The notes below the pieces were generated by a model. That model did no database searches. It was not told the origin of the DNA and saw only the letters and a program-made list of their open reading frames with translations. DNA of 64,000 bases from Luminiphilus sp051201685 (GTDB lineage Bacteria > Pseudomonadota > Gammaproteobacteria > Pseudomonadales > Halieaceae): positions 3,348,001-3,412,000 of the forward strand of contig NZ_CP179213.1 in assembly GCF_051201685.1 (NCBI RefSeq), read 5' to 3'. Below are positions 54,385-63,065 of the stretch, in pieces. A program made the position numbers and the translations under genes. Position 1 is the stretch's first letter. Every line of letters begins with the position of its first letter.

Positions 54385-54690
54385 TTAGGAGAGGTTGGGG
54401 GGATCTCGGTTACCCGTTCCCTGCTTTAAACCAGCGGAATAAACCGGAATATTGCAGGGTGCTGTATTCTGTTGATGTCCAAGTAGCTGGGCCTTGCCCG
54501 GTTCACCAGAGATAGGCGCGTCATGGGCATGGAGACACATCTCACAATGTTGCGTGTCATCAGCACCGTGCCAATGATCTACAGCGACAACCTGTAGCGA
54601 CAGCATGGCAATGATTGCAGCAACCACCAGCCATCGCCCAGAGCCTTTGTGAGCCCTGTTGATCGCCTTCGATGAGATGCTGTTATTCAC
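54385..54690 (-). CDS. Small exported His/Cys-rich protein
   Basis: A 101-residue protein with one N-terminal hydrophobic segment (about 20-38, signal or anchor) followed by a probable metal-binding stretch: HWHG, then C-x-x-C-L-H-A-H. I do not recognise the family with certainty; it recalls small proteins of the DUF2946 kind that occur beside metal-type TonB receptors. Start GTG 54690 is eight bases after the stop of the NTF2-like gene, and the receptor gene follows. The C-terminal third (rich in Gly, Gln and Pro) is probably disordered. Confidence 0.6.
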   Translation of the reverse strand: MNNSISSKAINRAHKGSGRWLVVAAIIAMLSLQVVAVDHWHGADDTQHCEMCLHAHDAPISGEPGKAQLLGHQQNTAPCNIPVYSAGLKQGTGNRDPPNLS

Positions 54691-54698
54691 TGTATCCG

Positions 54699-55082
54699 TT
54701 AACTCTTATTCTGTTGCAACATGGCCATCATCTTTTGATGCACCATGTTAATTGCCTTTAGAGGTCGAACCATAACCTTAAACTCAACGATAAGGTTGTC
54801 CCTTAAGATAATGATATCAACTCCATTAACCTTAATACCATCCATCACGCACTCAAACTCAAAAACGCCGTGATCGCCATTAATGAACGTTCTAGTGTAG
54901 TGAAAGCCTTCGGAAAAAACCTGTCCCGCCGCCGATAAGTAGGCATATGAAATAGACCTGCCTTCTTGAGGCGTGTGCACAATAGGGGACCAAAAAACAC
55001 AATCCGGGTCGAGAAGTTCCCACAGTCCCTCGTGGCTCCCCATCTCCATCATTTTAATCCAACTATCAAACGCTGTTGTCAT
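54699..55082 (-). CDS. NTF2-like / SnoaL-fold protein
   Basis: About 127 residues from ATG 55082, five bases after GGAGGA. The fold pattern is that of nuclear-transport-factor-2-like proteins: N-terminal helices (FDSWIKMMEMGSHEGLWELL), then DPDCVFWSPIVHTPQEG and several beta strands. Many such proteins are isomerases, dehydratases or ligand binders, and the role here is unknown. It may be the first gene of the operon with the small His/Cys-rich protein and the TonB receptor. It diverges from the MscS gene. Confidence 0.75.
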   Translation of the reverse strand: MTTAFDSWIKMMEMGSHEGLWELLDPDCVFWSPIVHTPQEGRSISYAYLSAAGQVFSEGFHYTRTFINGDHGVFEFECVMDGIKVNGVDIIILRDNLIVEFKVMVRPLKAINMVHQKMMAMLQQNKS

Positions 55083-55169
55083 ATTGTCCTCCGGCGGCGA
55101 TGTTATCATCTCCACCAAGGAAAAGAACAACCGCTGGCCTTGCCATAACCAATACGGGATCATCGGATC

Positions 55170-56189
55170 ATGATGGAACTAGATCATTACACGCCAGCTG
55201 TAGCGACGTTGGTCTTGGGCGTTATAGGGCTGTTGATTCTCAGCCGCCTAAGCCAGCGTGCCTCAAATATCGATAAACCCTCATTGGTCCTCCAATTGGT
55301 ATTTTGGGGCGCCGGGCTGGCTGTCGTTGTCGCGTTGGTGGTTGCGCTGCCGCTTGAAGCCAACGTACGAGGGCAAATACTCAGCCTTATCGGTGTTGTT
55401 CTCACTGCGATTATCGCCTTGTCCTCAACCACTTTTGTCTCGAACGCCATGGCCGGCATTATGCTTCAGGCGACGCGACCCTTTAAACCGGGGGACTTTA
55501 TTTTGGTTAATGGTGTCTTTGGCAGAGTCACACGGCGCTCGCTGGTTAGTACCCGCATTCAAACGGAAACCCGTGACTTCACCAACCTCCCCAATCTGTT
55601 ACTGGTGACGCAACCTGTCACCGTCCAGCATCGTGAAGGCACAATTATCCAGGCCGATGTATCACTGGGATATGACGTTCACCACAGTTTCGCTGAGCGA
55701 GAATTACTGAAGGCCGCGGAAAGCGCTGGCCTCACAGATCCCTACGTATTAGTTGCCGAGTTACTGGATCACGCAGTGGTTTATCGTGCTGCAGGGTTCC
55801 TCGAGGATGTTGTGAACCCACTAACCGCCCGCAGTCAGTTGAGACAAAAGATGCTCGACGAACTCCATGGTGCAGGAATAGAGATTGCCTCCCCCAATAT
55901 TATGGCTCAGCGGCAACAAAGCGGCGACACGCAAACATTTCCTACTGAAGTTCTAAAAAAAGTGACGCGCAGCTCCGCTGACAAACCAGAAGCCAAGATC
56001 TTTGATAGCGCACACGCCGCGGCGAATGTCCAAGCTCTGCGCGAGCAAATAGGCGAGATCAGAGTTGAGATTGACGCGCAGGAGGAGAAAATAAAAGCCG
56101 CCTCAGATGAGACGCGCGCCTCTGAAACATCAGTTTTAGAAAGCCTAGAGCGGCGACTCAAATGGCTGGAATCTCAAGAAGAGGCGTGA
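55170..56189 (+). CDS. MscS-family mechanosensitive channel
   Basis: A 339-residue protein with about three N-terminal membrane segments, the pore-like segment ALSSTTFVSNAMAGIMLQAT, and the beta domain start RPFKPGDFILVNGVFGRVTR as in small-conductance mechanosensitive channels. The C-terminal 60 residues form a predicted coiled coil (REQIGEIRVEIDAQEEKIKA) not common in E. coli MscS. It would open on membrane tension to release solutes. It diverges from the NTF2-like gene. Confidence 0.88.
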   Translation: MMELDHYTPAVATLVLGVIGLLILSRLSQRASNIDKPSLVLQLVFWGAGLAVVVALVVALPLEANVRGQILSLIGVVLTAIIALSSTTFVSNAMAGIMLQATRPFKPGDFILVNGVFGRVTRRSLVSTRIQTETRDFTNLPNLLLVTQPVTVQHREGTIIQADVSLGYDVHHSFAERELLKAAESAGLTDPYVLVAELLDHAVVYRAAGFLEDVVNPLTARSQLRQKMLDELHGAGIEIASPNIMAQRQQSGDTQTFPTEVLKKVTRSSADKPEAKIFDSAHAAANVQALREQIGEIRVEIDAQEEKIKAASDETRASETSVLESLERRLKWLESQEEA

Positions 56190-56202
56190 GCGAAATAACA
56201 CC

Positions 56203-56538
56203 TCAAACCCCGGTTTGGGTTTGAAGGTCCTGCAGGGCTCTCTCGCGTTGTTCGTAAGCCGCTTGGCCTTTAGTCTTTTCGGAATCCCGAAGGCGTTGGT
56301 TGAAGCGACGCTTGCGAAAATGCGCCACCAGGGCCTCAAATCGCTTGGCTTCACGCTCACCTGCGAGCAGTGCATCTATTAATGCAATATCAATCCCCAA
56401 GCGATAAGCAATACGTGTAGGCCTGATTCGATAGGCATGAAATTCTGCCACCAGCTCAATTTGTCGCCGCTCAGACAAATGGCAACTACAGCTATAGCCG
56501 TAGGGTGGGCAGGGGGTTCTGGTATCAGCGACAGTCAT
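56203..56538 (-). CDS. Small hypothetical protein
   Basis: A 111-residue, strongly helical and basic protein with Cys near the start (TPCPPYGYSCSCHLSERR). The RPTRIAYRLGIDIALIDALLAGE part could be a small helix-turn-helix-like unit and the C-terminal half has many Arg and Glu. No family recognised. It is convergent with the MscS gene, 13 bases apart. Confidence 0.55.
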   Translation of the reverse strand: MTVADTRTPCPPYGYSCSCHLSERRQIELVAEFHAYRIRPTRIAYRLGIDIALIDALLAGEREAKRFEALVAHFRKRRFNQRLRDSEKTKGQAAYEQRERALQDLQTQTGV

Positions 56539-56753
56539 GGCGGTATTTATAGCAGGGGTCGAGGAGACTGCAAAGTACCAAGGACCGCAAAACCTGAGAG
56601 ACCTCTTCTAGCTCGATACGCGGTATTATGTTCAGTCGCGGCCCCAGCGAATCGTAGGGTATGCGACGGCCCCGTCTCCTCGCGCTTTTGAACACAACGC
56701 GCGTAGGCAACTCGGGCGTTTAATCACAATTTAGGAACAAGGGTTCAAGGCCT

Positions 56754-57710
56754 GTGAAGCCAATCGTCATCGCACATCGTGGAGCTAGTGCTTACTTACC
56801 CGAGCACACCCTACCGTGTGTCACTGCAGCGCATACGCTGGGGGCTGATTACATCGAACAAGACATTGTGCTGTCTCGAGATGGTGTGCCCATGGTTCTG
56901 CACGATATTTACCTAGACAGCACCACCGATGTTGCCCAGCAGTTCCCCACTCGAGGCCGCGACGATGGCCGCTTCTACGCCATTGATTTCGATCTCGCTG
57001 AGCTTAAATTACTGTCGGTGCACGAGCGTGTCGACCCTCAGGCACACGCCGTATTCAGCGACCGATTTCCGGTTGTTGACTTGGAGTTGCGCATACCAAC
57101 CCTCCGTGAGGAGATTATTTTAATTGAGGGCTTGAATAAATCACGGGGTATGAGCGCCGGTTATTATATTGAGATGAAGTCACCGGCTTTTCACACTGCC
57201 GCGGGTTTAGACATTGCCAGTGCTACCATTGAAGTGCTTGATGGCGCTGATTTACATCATAAAAAAGCGCCCATTTTTTTTCAGTGCTTTGATCCTGATA
57301 CCTTGCGCTACCTCAAACATGACTTGCAAAGCCCTCTACCACTAATACAACTGATGGGGGATAACTCTTGGGAGGAGCCTCCCGGGGTTGATTTCGACTT
57401 GATGCGCACTGCACATGGGCTGGACGATGTCGCCACTTATGCCGATGGCATAGGCCCGTGGGTGCCTCAGCTATTCGAAGCAGATGGATTAACGCCGTCC
57501 CAGCTTGTCAGCGCCGCACACGCTAGAGGTTTATTGGTGCACGCCTACACACTGCGGGCAGACAGCCTGGAAGGCGGGTTTGAAAGCTTTGCTGCGCTGC
57601 ATGAGGGCGTTTTTCTCAACGCAGGTATCGACGGAGTATTTAGCGATTTTCCAGATATTACACGGGGGTTTATTGACTCCCATTTCAGTACAGAGGGCAC
57701 CAACAGCTAA
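56754..57710 (+). CDS. glpQ: Glycerophosphodiester phosphodiesterase
   Basis: A 318-residue GDPD with the two catalytic His motifs: AHRGASAYLPEHT at the start and DGVPMVLHDIYLD, plus YIEQDIVLSRD. It splits glycerophosphodiesters to glycerol-3-phosphate and an alcohol, feeding GlpD or PlsB. Start GTG 56754. No signal peptide is visible, which suggests a cytosolic (UgpQ-like) form, although its length is closer to GlpQ. The pyruvate kinase gene follows 25 bases later. Confidence 0.9.
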   Translation: MKPIVIAHRGASAYLPEHTLPCVTAAHTLGADYIEQDIVLSRDGVPMVLHDIYLDSTTDVAQQFPTRGRDDGRFYAIDFDLAELKLLSVHERVDPQAHAVFSDRFPVVDLELRIPTLREEIILIEGLNKSRGMSAGYYIEMKSPAFHTAAGLDIASATIEVLDGADLHHKKAPIFFQCFDPDTLRYLKHDLQSPLPLIQLMGDNSWEEPPGVDFDLMRTAHGLDDVATYADGIGPWVPQLFEADGLTPSQLVSAAHARGLLVHAYTLRADSLEGGFESFAALHEGVFLNAGIDGVFSDFPDITRGFIDSHFSTEGTNS

Positions 57711-57735
57711 GGCTGTTGCATAGGAGTAGGTAACT

Positions 57736-59190
57736 TTGATTCAGGGGCCAAAAACGCACAGACGCACTAAAATCGTGGCTACGGTCGGTCCCGGCAGTGA
57801 CAGCGAAAACATGCTCAACCGATTAATCGCCGCTGGGGTAGACGTATTTCGACTCAACTTTAGTCACGGCTCGGCGGAACACCACGCCGAGGTTGCGGCG
57901 CGTATCCGACGTCAGGCCGGCTATGCGGGTCGGTATATCGGTGTTCTTGCTGATTTGCAGGGCCCGAAGATTAGAATCAGTGGGTTCGCTAGCGGGTCTG
58001 TAGAACTCACAGCAGGTGACCCCTTTTGTCTTGACCTCGATACCGCCCATGACGCCGGAGATCAGAGGCGCGTCGGAATTGAGTACCGCGCACTGCCAGA
58101 GCAAGTCGTGGTCGACGACATATTGCTGCTAGACGACGGCAAACTTCGCCTGCGAGTTGACGACGTCAGCGAGCGAACGGTCGACTGCACAATACTCATC
58201 GGGGGCCGTTTATCCTCACGCAAAGGCGTGAACAAACTTGGAGGAGGGCTCGCCGCTCCCGCACTGACGGAGAAAGACCGATCCGATATCGCAGGAATGG
58301 CCGAAGTTGACCCTGACTTCGTTGCCGTTTCCTTCGTTTCCAGCAGCGAAGATATTAACTTAGCTCGCGCACTACTGGCCGATGTCGGTATGAGCCCAGC
58401 CATTATTGCGAAAATTGAACGCGCGGAAGTCGTAGCCGATTACGATTTACTCGACAGCATTATTAAAACAGCCGAGGGCGTCATGGTGGCTCGAGGTGAC
58501 TTGGGCGTGGAGGTCGGTGACGCCCAACTCATTGGCATTCAAAAGGATCTCATCAAACGAACTCGCCGCTTAGATCGGCTAGTGATCACCGCCACACAAA
58601 TGATGGAGTCCATGATCAGCAACAGCATGCCAACCCGGGCAGAGGTATTCGACGTTGCCAATGCGGTGTTAGACGGCACCGATGCGGTCATGCTCTCTGC
58701 GGAGACCGCCGTTGGTCAGTACCCTATTGAGGTGGTGACCGCTATGTCAGAAGCCGCGGTCGGCGCTGAGGCTCACCCCGTCGCACGAACTTCTCGATAC
58801 CGCCTTGATCGCGAGTTTTCCAGCGCTCAAGAAGCTATCGCGTTATCTGCCATGTACGGCGCCAACCACTTTTCTGAGGTGCGAGGTATTGCCACCCTCA
58901 CCGAACGAGGCGTCACTCCAACTATGATGTCCAGACTGTCGTCCGGCTTACCCATTTTCGGGCTCAGCCGACAGCACAAAACACTGCAACGGTTGGCGTT
59001 GTGCCGTGGTGTGATTCCCCTCTATTTCGACGCTACCGCATTTGCAGCTGAGGATATTGAGAGCCGTGTCATGGAGTTTTTACTGGACGGCGGCTATTTA
59101 AGTCGAGGCGATTTCATATTATTGACGATGGGCAGTACGATGGGGAAGACAGGTACAACCGACCTCCTTAAGTTTTTACCTGTCGAATAA
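57736..59190 (+). CDS. pyk: Pyruvate kinase
   Basis: A 484-residue enzyme with the expected motifs: TKIVATVGPGS at the start, RLNFSHGSAEHH, the catalytic region AKIERAEV, VARGDLGVEV and TATQMMESMISNSMPTRAEV. It makes pyruvate and ATP from phosphoenolpyruvate. Start TTG 57736, nine bases after a GGAG site. It probably shares a message with the GDPD gene. The last domain (about 350-484) carries the allosteric fold. Confidence 0.95.
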   Translation: MIQGPKTHRRTKIVATVGPGSDSENMLNRLIAAGVDVFRLNFSHGSAEHHAEVAARIRRQAGYAGRYIGVLADLQGPKIRISGFASGSVELTAGDPFCLDLDTAHDAGDQRRVGIEYRALPEQVVVDDILLLDDGKLRLRVDDVSERTVDCTILIGGRLSSRKGVNKLGGGLAAPALTEKDRSDIAGMAEVDPDFVAVSFVSSSEDINLARALLADVGMSPAIIAKIERAEVVADYDLLDSIIKTAEGVMVARGDLGVEVGDAQLIGIQKDLIKRTRRLDRLVITATQMMESMISNSMPTRAEVFDVANAVLDGTDAVMLSAETAVGQYPIEVVTAMSEAAVGAEAHPVARTSRYRLDREFSSAQEAIALSAMYGANHFSEVRGIATLTERGVTPTMMSRLSSGLPIFGLSRQHKTLQRLALCRGVIPLYFDATAFAAEDIESRVMEFLLDGGYLSRGDFILLTMGSTMGKTGTTDLLKFLPVE

Positions 59191-59390
59191 CCCCAATTAT
59201 TGCGTAATAAGTGCCATAAATCGCAAATTATTTCGTAAAACAGGGTGCACCTAGTGCTACACTCACGGTGTTATGTTGTTCGTTCTCTCTCGGGAGGCGG
59301 AAGCTAAACACCGGGAAGAACCCGTTCCAACCTCGACGCATGGTGTCATGCCATCGTTCGGGGGTAATTAATGAAACAAAGGTACACTCA

Positions 59391-59597
59391 ATGTCACAAG
59401 TTACAGGCACCGTAAAGTGGTTTAACGAAACCAAGGGTTACGGATTTATAGAGCAAGAAGGCGGCCCCGACGTATTCGTCCACTTTAGTGCAATTCAAGG
59501 TGATGGTTTTAAGACCCTCACGGATGGCCAAAAAGTTCAGTTTACGGTAGCAACGGGTCAGAAAGGCCCACAAGCTGAGAACGTAGTTCCCGCTTAA
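59391..59597 (+). CDS. Cold-shock protein
   Basis: A 68-residue CspA-type single-stranded nucleic acid binder with RNP1 KGYGFIEQ and RNP2 DVFVHF. It melts RNA structure or aids translation in the cold or in general growth. ATG 59391 is preceded by an AAAGG site; frames upstream would add unlikely residues. A 200-base leader separates it from pyruvate kinase, which could hold its own promoter and a temperature-responsive leader. A strong terminator follows. Confidence 0.95.
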   Translation: MSQVTGTVKWFNETKGYGFIEQEGGPDVFVHFSAIQGDGFKTLTDGQKVQFTVATGQKGPQAENVVPA

Positions 59598-59621
59598 TCA
59601 GCAATAAGATCTATGCAACGC

Positions 59622-59651
59622 AAAGGGGCTCCTACAGAGCCCCTTTTTTTT
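59622..59651 (+). terminator. Factor-independent terminator of the cold-shock gene
   Basis: A perfect 10-base stem AAAGGGGCTC / GAGCCCCTTT with a 5-base loop, followed by eight T. This is the clearest terminator in the window. Confidence 0.95.
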
Positions 59652-59704
59652 ATATTCAGAAATGTGAGTAGCTGAGTACGCAGGTACTATTCTGCAGCTA
59701 TTGT

Positions 59705-61027
59705 TTAGATGTCTCTAGCCATTTCTTTCTGACGCTCTTCTTCGCTAGCGATGTACCGAATCCACTGCCGGGCGTACTTTTCAGAGCGCTTGTCTTTTGC
59801 AGCATCTCTGAACGCCTTCTTCGCACTCTTGTAGTCACCAAGATTGAAGTGGGCCATGCCCAGCACTAACCTCGCCGAGTCGGGTCGCTTAACCCCCCCT
59901 TTTGCAAGGCCTTTGCTAACAGCACCAATAGCCTTCTGGTGCTGATCACTATCGAGGTAAACGTTACCCAAGCGGGTGTACAGCTCGCCCTTCTCAGAAA
60001 GTTCGGCGGCCTTCTCCATGTTGGGAATCGCCTTATCAACCTCTTGAGCCTGACGCCAGGCGCTGCCTGTCAGCTCAAAGTTCTTTGACTTCTCTTCAAC
60101 AAGCTCATCCTTGAACCCCTGCTCCATGACCTTGGCCGCGGGATAGGGAACTTCAGCATTCAAATAAAGATAAGCGACCTGTACCAGCTCAGAGCTCTTA
60201 TCAAGCAAACCTTGCAGATAGGCAGTTTCCATCATTGCAAGCTGCCTGGGCTCATCCTTCTTCTCGCCGTACAAATGGGACGCCTGCACCCAGTACTGCT
60301 TTTTCGGGTAGTACTCAATCAGCGTGTAAAGAGTCGCCAATGCGTTGTCATGATCATTTTTATCGAAGTAAAGAAAGCGTGCCAGGTTGTACCACTGCTC
60401 TTTGGGCAACTTACCTTCAACCTCATACATTGAGATAGCCGTCTCAACGTTATTAAGCGCACTGTCGTAATCCTTAATCTGGTAATAGCCCTGGGCCAAC
60501 AGAATATAAGCGGTAGCGTTGGGTTTATCGGACAGCTCAAACCACTCTAGCAAGGCGTCAATACCCGGGCGCCACTCCTCCTGCACAAAATACAGTTGCG
60601 CCACGGTGAACTTGGTGTTGATTTCCATAGCGAGGGGGATGTCGGGCTGTGCGACAACCTGCCTGTAGTAACGAAGAGCCCCTTTGTAGTCTTCTGCGGA
60701 GTAGCGCAAAAACGCATACAGATTATAAACGTTGGCCAACTCGTAGCTGTTGAGTGCTCGCTTACCTTCACCGGCAATCATCTGGTCAAGAACCTGCTGC
60801 GCGCTAACGTAGTCTTTCGCTTCAGCAAATGCCTGTGCTTCTGCCAGCTTCTCGTACACTTTGTTACGCAGGGCTGGGGTGCGACGTGTTTCGCGCTCCT
60901 TTTTGGCCTGACTCTTATCTTGCGCGTGAGCTGAAGATACCCAACCCAGAGTGAGGGCTTGATCAACAACAACACCAGCACCCGTCATAGCGACTGCAAG
61001 AAAAGCGGTTCCTAAAATTCTCTTCAT
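59705..61027 (-). CDS. Tetratricopeptide-repeat periplasmic protein of the TonB cluster
   Basis: A 440-residue protein with a signal peptide cleaved near SSAHA, then at least seven TPR-like helical pairs (NLYAFLRYSAEDYKGALRYY, AQGYYQIKDYDSALNNVETA, LGNVYLDSDQHQKAIGAVSK). TPR proteins of this kind close a widespread marine TonB-ExbBD cluster and may link the TonB motor to receptors or other partners; that role is inference from position. It ends the minus-strand cluster, 26 bases after tonB. Confidence 0.88.
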   Translation of the reverse strand: MKRILGTAFLAVAMTGAGVVVDQALTLGWVSSAHAQDKSQAKKERETRRTPALRNKVYEKLAEAQAFAEAKDYVSAQQVLDQMIAGEGKRALNSYELANVYNLYAFLRYSAEDYKGALRYYRQVVAQPDIPLAMEINTKFTVAQLYFVQEEWRPGIDALLEWFELSDKPNATAYILLAQGYYQIKDYDSALNNVETAISMYEVEGKLPKEQWYNLARFLYFDKNDHDNALATLYTLIEYYPKKQYWVQASHLYGEKKDEPRQLAMMETAYLQGLLDKSSELVQVAYLYLNAEVPYPAAKVMEQGFKDELVEEKSKNFELTGSAWRQAQEVDKAIPNMEKAAELSEKGELYTRLGNVYLDSDQHQKAIGAVSKGLAKGGVKRPDSARLVLGMAHFNLGDYKSAKKAFRDAAKDKRSEKYARQWIRYIASEEERQKEMARDI

Positions 61028-61053
61028 ATTCTAGATGCCCTAACCTTTACGAT

Positions 61054-61656
61054 CTATTGCTCTAGTTCGTAGGTAAACTTATTTTGAACGCCAGCGACTT
61101 CGATAGGCTCGCCATCGACCACGCGGGGCTTGTACTTGAACTTGGTAGCCGCCTTTACAGAAGCGCGATCGAAAATACCCGAGGGCTGGCAGTCGACTGC
61201 TATCGGATCACGAATTGACCCTGTTTTTGTCACCGTATACTCGACAATGCAGTACCCGGAAATACCGCGAGTCTGCGCGCGACGGGGGTAAATGGGAGCC
61301 ACCTTTACAATAGGAAGATATTCCCCGTCTCCCGAAGACATTCCCGACGAGTTGAGCTTAAGCGAAATACCCGTAGTTGGCGCATTGTTAACCACGCCCA
61401 TGTCAACGTCGCTATCAAACTCAATCGGCTCAAGATCGGGCGGTGGCTCTTCTGGGTCTTCAATCTTCTCGGGTAAAACTTCCTTAAGATTGGTCTCAAT
61501 AACCTTATCAGGGACCACGATGTCGGCGATTTTTCTCGCCTTGGAGTCTTCCTGCTTAAAATCTCTGTCGACTAGGCTCTGCATGATGTAGAACAAACCT
61601 ATTGCGACAGGTATCGCGAGCAATCCGCCAACAATAATGCGTACTGAACTACCCAT
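61054..61656 (-). CDS. tonB: TonB-type energy transducer
   Basis: A 200-residue protein with an N-terminal anchor (about 8-27), a short acidic Pro-rich spacer (EDPEEPPPDLEPIE) and a C-terminal TonB domain with YPRRAQTRGISGYCIVEYTV, KAATKFKYKPRVVDG and the ending FTYELEQ. It carries force from ExbB-ExbD to outer-membrane receptors. The spacer is much shorter than in E. coli TonB. It follows the exbD gene by five bases. Confidence 0.92.
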   Translation of the reverse strand: MGSSVRIIVGGLLAIPVAIGLFYIMQSLVDRDFKQEDSKARKIADIVVPDKVIETNLKEVLPEKIEDPEEPPPDLEPIEFDSDVDMGVVNNAPTTGISLKLNSSGMSSGDGEYLPIVKVAPIYPRRAQTRGISGYCIVEYTVTKTGSIRDPIAVDCQPSGIFDRASVKAATKFKYKPRVVDGEPIEVAGVQNKFTYELEQ

Positions 61657-61661
61657 CTCTA

Positions 61662-62081
61662 TTAAGCCTCATCATCAGTCGAGATACAGGGAGGGGCGGT
61701 TAACACCGGGCGCACGATATCAATAAGCTCCTCAACCGCGTATGCCGGTGTTTCACGATCCACCTGTACAACAATATTTGCCTGCGGAGCTTCTTTCTTT
61801 GCCGCCTCAGCAGTTCGCAAAGCTTTGTCTAGCTTCAGCTTGTTCTTGTTGTAATAAATATCGCCCCGCGCATCAACAGCAAAAATGATCGTGCCACGAG
61901 CGCATGCCTCCGTGGTAGTTGCCTGCGGTTTGAAAATCTCGACGCCGGGTTCTTTCACGAAGGAGGAGGTCACGATAAAGAAAATCAACATGATGAACAC
62001 AACGTCCAACATGGGGGTCAAATCAATTTGACCTTCCTGCTCTGATGACTGCCGCCGAGAGGTCTGATCTCGCATACTCAT
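61662..62081 (-). CDS. exbD: ExbD-type biopolymer transport protein (second copy)
   Basis: A 139-residue protein with one membrane helix carrying the functional Asp (IDLTPMLDVVFIMLIFFIV). The periplasmic part is small with an ExbD/TolR fold. It partners ExbB to use the proton gradient. It is 10 bases after the other exbD gene. Confidence 0.92.
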   Translation of the reverse strand: MSMRDQTSRRQSSEQEGQIDLTPMLDVVFIMLIFFIVTSSFVKEPGVEIFKPQATTTEACARGTIIFAVDARGDIYYNKNKLKLDKALRTAEAAKKEAPQANIVVQVDRETPAYAVEELIDIVRPVLTAPPCISTDDEA

Positions 62082-62091
62082 GCCGTACCCC

Positions 62092-62496
62092 TCACTTACT
62101 GCTTGCCCAGTTGACTACGCCCACGCCCGACTCACGGGCTGCGTCAGCAACGTCTACGACCACACCAGCTTCGGCGCCTTTTTCAACTTTTACTGTAACA
62201 GGAGCCTCTGGATCCTCGGCAAGCAACCGTTGAATATTGGCTCGAACAGCCCGAACGTCAACTCGGCGGTTTTCCATCCAAATTTGATTATCTGCCGCAA
62301 CCTCAACAACGATGCTCACAGAGTCGTCTGGATCAGACTGCTGGTTATCGTCTGGCCGGTTAACTTCGATGCCTGCTTCTTTGATAAACGAAGCAACAAC
62401 GATGAAAAAGATCAGCATGATAAAAACAACGTCGAGCATCGGAGTTAGATCGATCTCAGCTCCGTCGTCTTCCTGCTGTTTGGCAATTCTGCGCAT
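62092..62496 (-). CDS. exbD: ExbD-type biopolymer transport protein (first copy)
   Basis: A 134-residue ExbD with the same helix motif IDLTPMLDVVFIMLIFFIVV and the proton-relay Asp. Two exbD genes in tandem are typical of the marine TonB-TPR cluster. It follows the small exbB-like gene by 27 bases. Confidence 0.92.
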   Translation of the reverse strand: MRRIAKQQEDDGAEIDLTPMLDVVFIMLIFFIVVASFIKEAGIEVNRPDDNQQSDPDDSVSIVVEVAADNQIWMENRRVDVRAVRANIQRLLAEDPEAPVTVKVEKGAEAGVVVDVADAARESGVGVVNWASSK

Positions 62497-62523
62497 GGCT
62501 AACTACTCCTCCCGAGTACCAAC

Positions 62524-63042
62524 TCAGTGGTCAGACGTGAGTTGATCTTCGAGGAACATCTGCTCGCGGCTAGCAACCCGCTGCAGGTAAGTATTTGCAA
62601 ATAAACCCGATAGCGCCGCGACCATACCCGCCATGGTTGGGATCGTTGATTTCTCAACACCACCCGCCATTGACTTGGCATCTCCGCCACCGGTCACTGC
62701 CATTACGTTAAACACTTCAATCATGCCCGTAACGGTGCCTAACAAGCCGAGAAGCGGACACAAGGCAACGCATGTCGTAATGACATTCATGTTGTTGTTG
62801 ATCATGTCACGACTACTTGAAAGCATTTTTTGACGAATCTGCTTCGCGTTCCATGATCGTCGTTCACTGCGATTTTCCCAAATGGACACAACCTTCGCCC
62901 GGTCATTACGCCAAGTGGCTGAGAAGTACCAAAGCCGCTCGAAGATCAGCGTCCACATGAAAAATACGAGTATCGCGATCAACCAAAGGACGTTACCGCC
63001 TTTTTCCATGAACGCGAATATGACATCAAAAACCCCTGGCAT
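62524..63042 (-). CDS. exbB: MotA/TolQ/ExbB proton channel protein (short)
   Basis: A 172-residue protein with three membrane segments. The PLLGLLGTVTGMIEVFNV and GGVEKSTIPTMAGMVAALSG stretches are the ExbB/TolQ signature. Length is shorter than E. coli ExbB. It sits between the long ExbB-like gene and the first exbD. Confidence 0.92.
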   Translation of the reverse strand: MPGVFDVIFAFMEKGGNVLWLIAILVFFMWTLIFERLWYFSATWRNDRAKVVSIWENRSERRSWNAKQIRQKMLSSSRDMINNNMNVITTCVALCPLLGLLGTVTGMIEVFNVMAVTGGGDAKSMAGGVEKSTIPTMAGMVAALSGLFANTYLQRVASREQMFLEDQLTSDH

Positions 63043-63065
63043 CGAAACTCCCCTCAGCCTTTCGC

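Noticed and set aside
55083..55169. Zinc-uptake-regulator box before the NTF2-like gene (GATGTTATCATC at 55099-55110)
   Set aside because: Only a weak resemblance to the gammaproteobacterial Zur consensus, with short arms; not enough to list as a site.
56437..56691. Frames in the gap before the GDPD gene
   Set aside because: Short, no ribosome site or recognisable content; the gap of about 215 bases appears to be non-coding.
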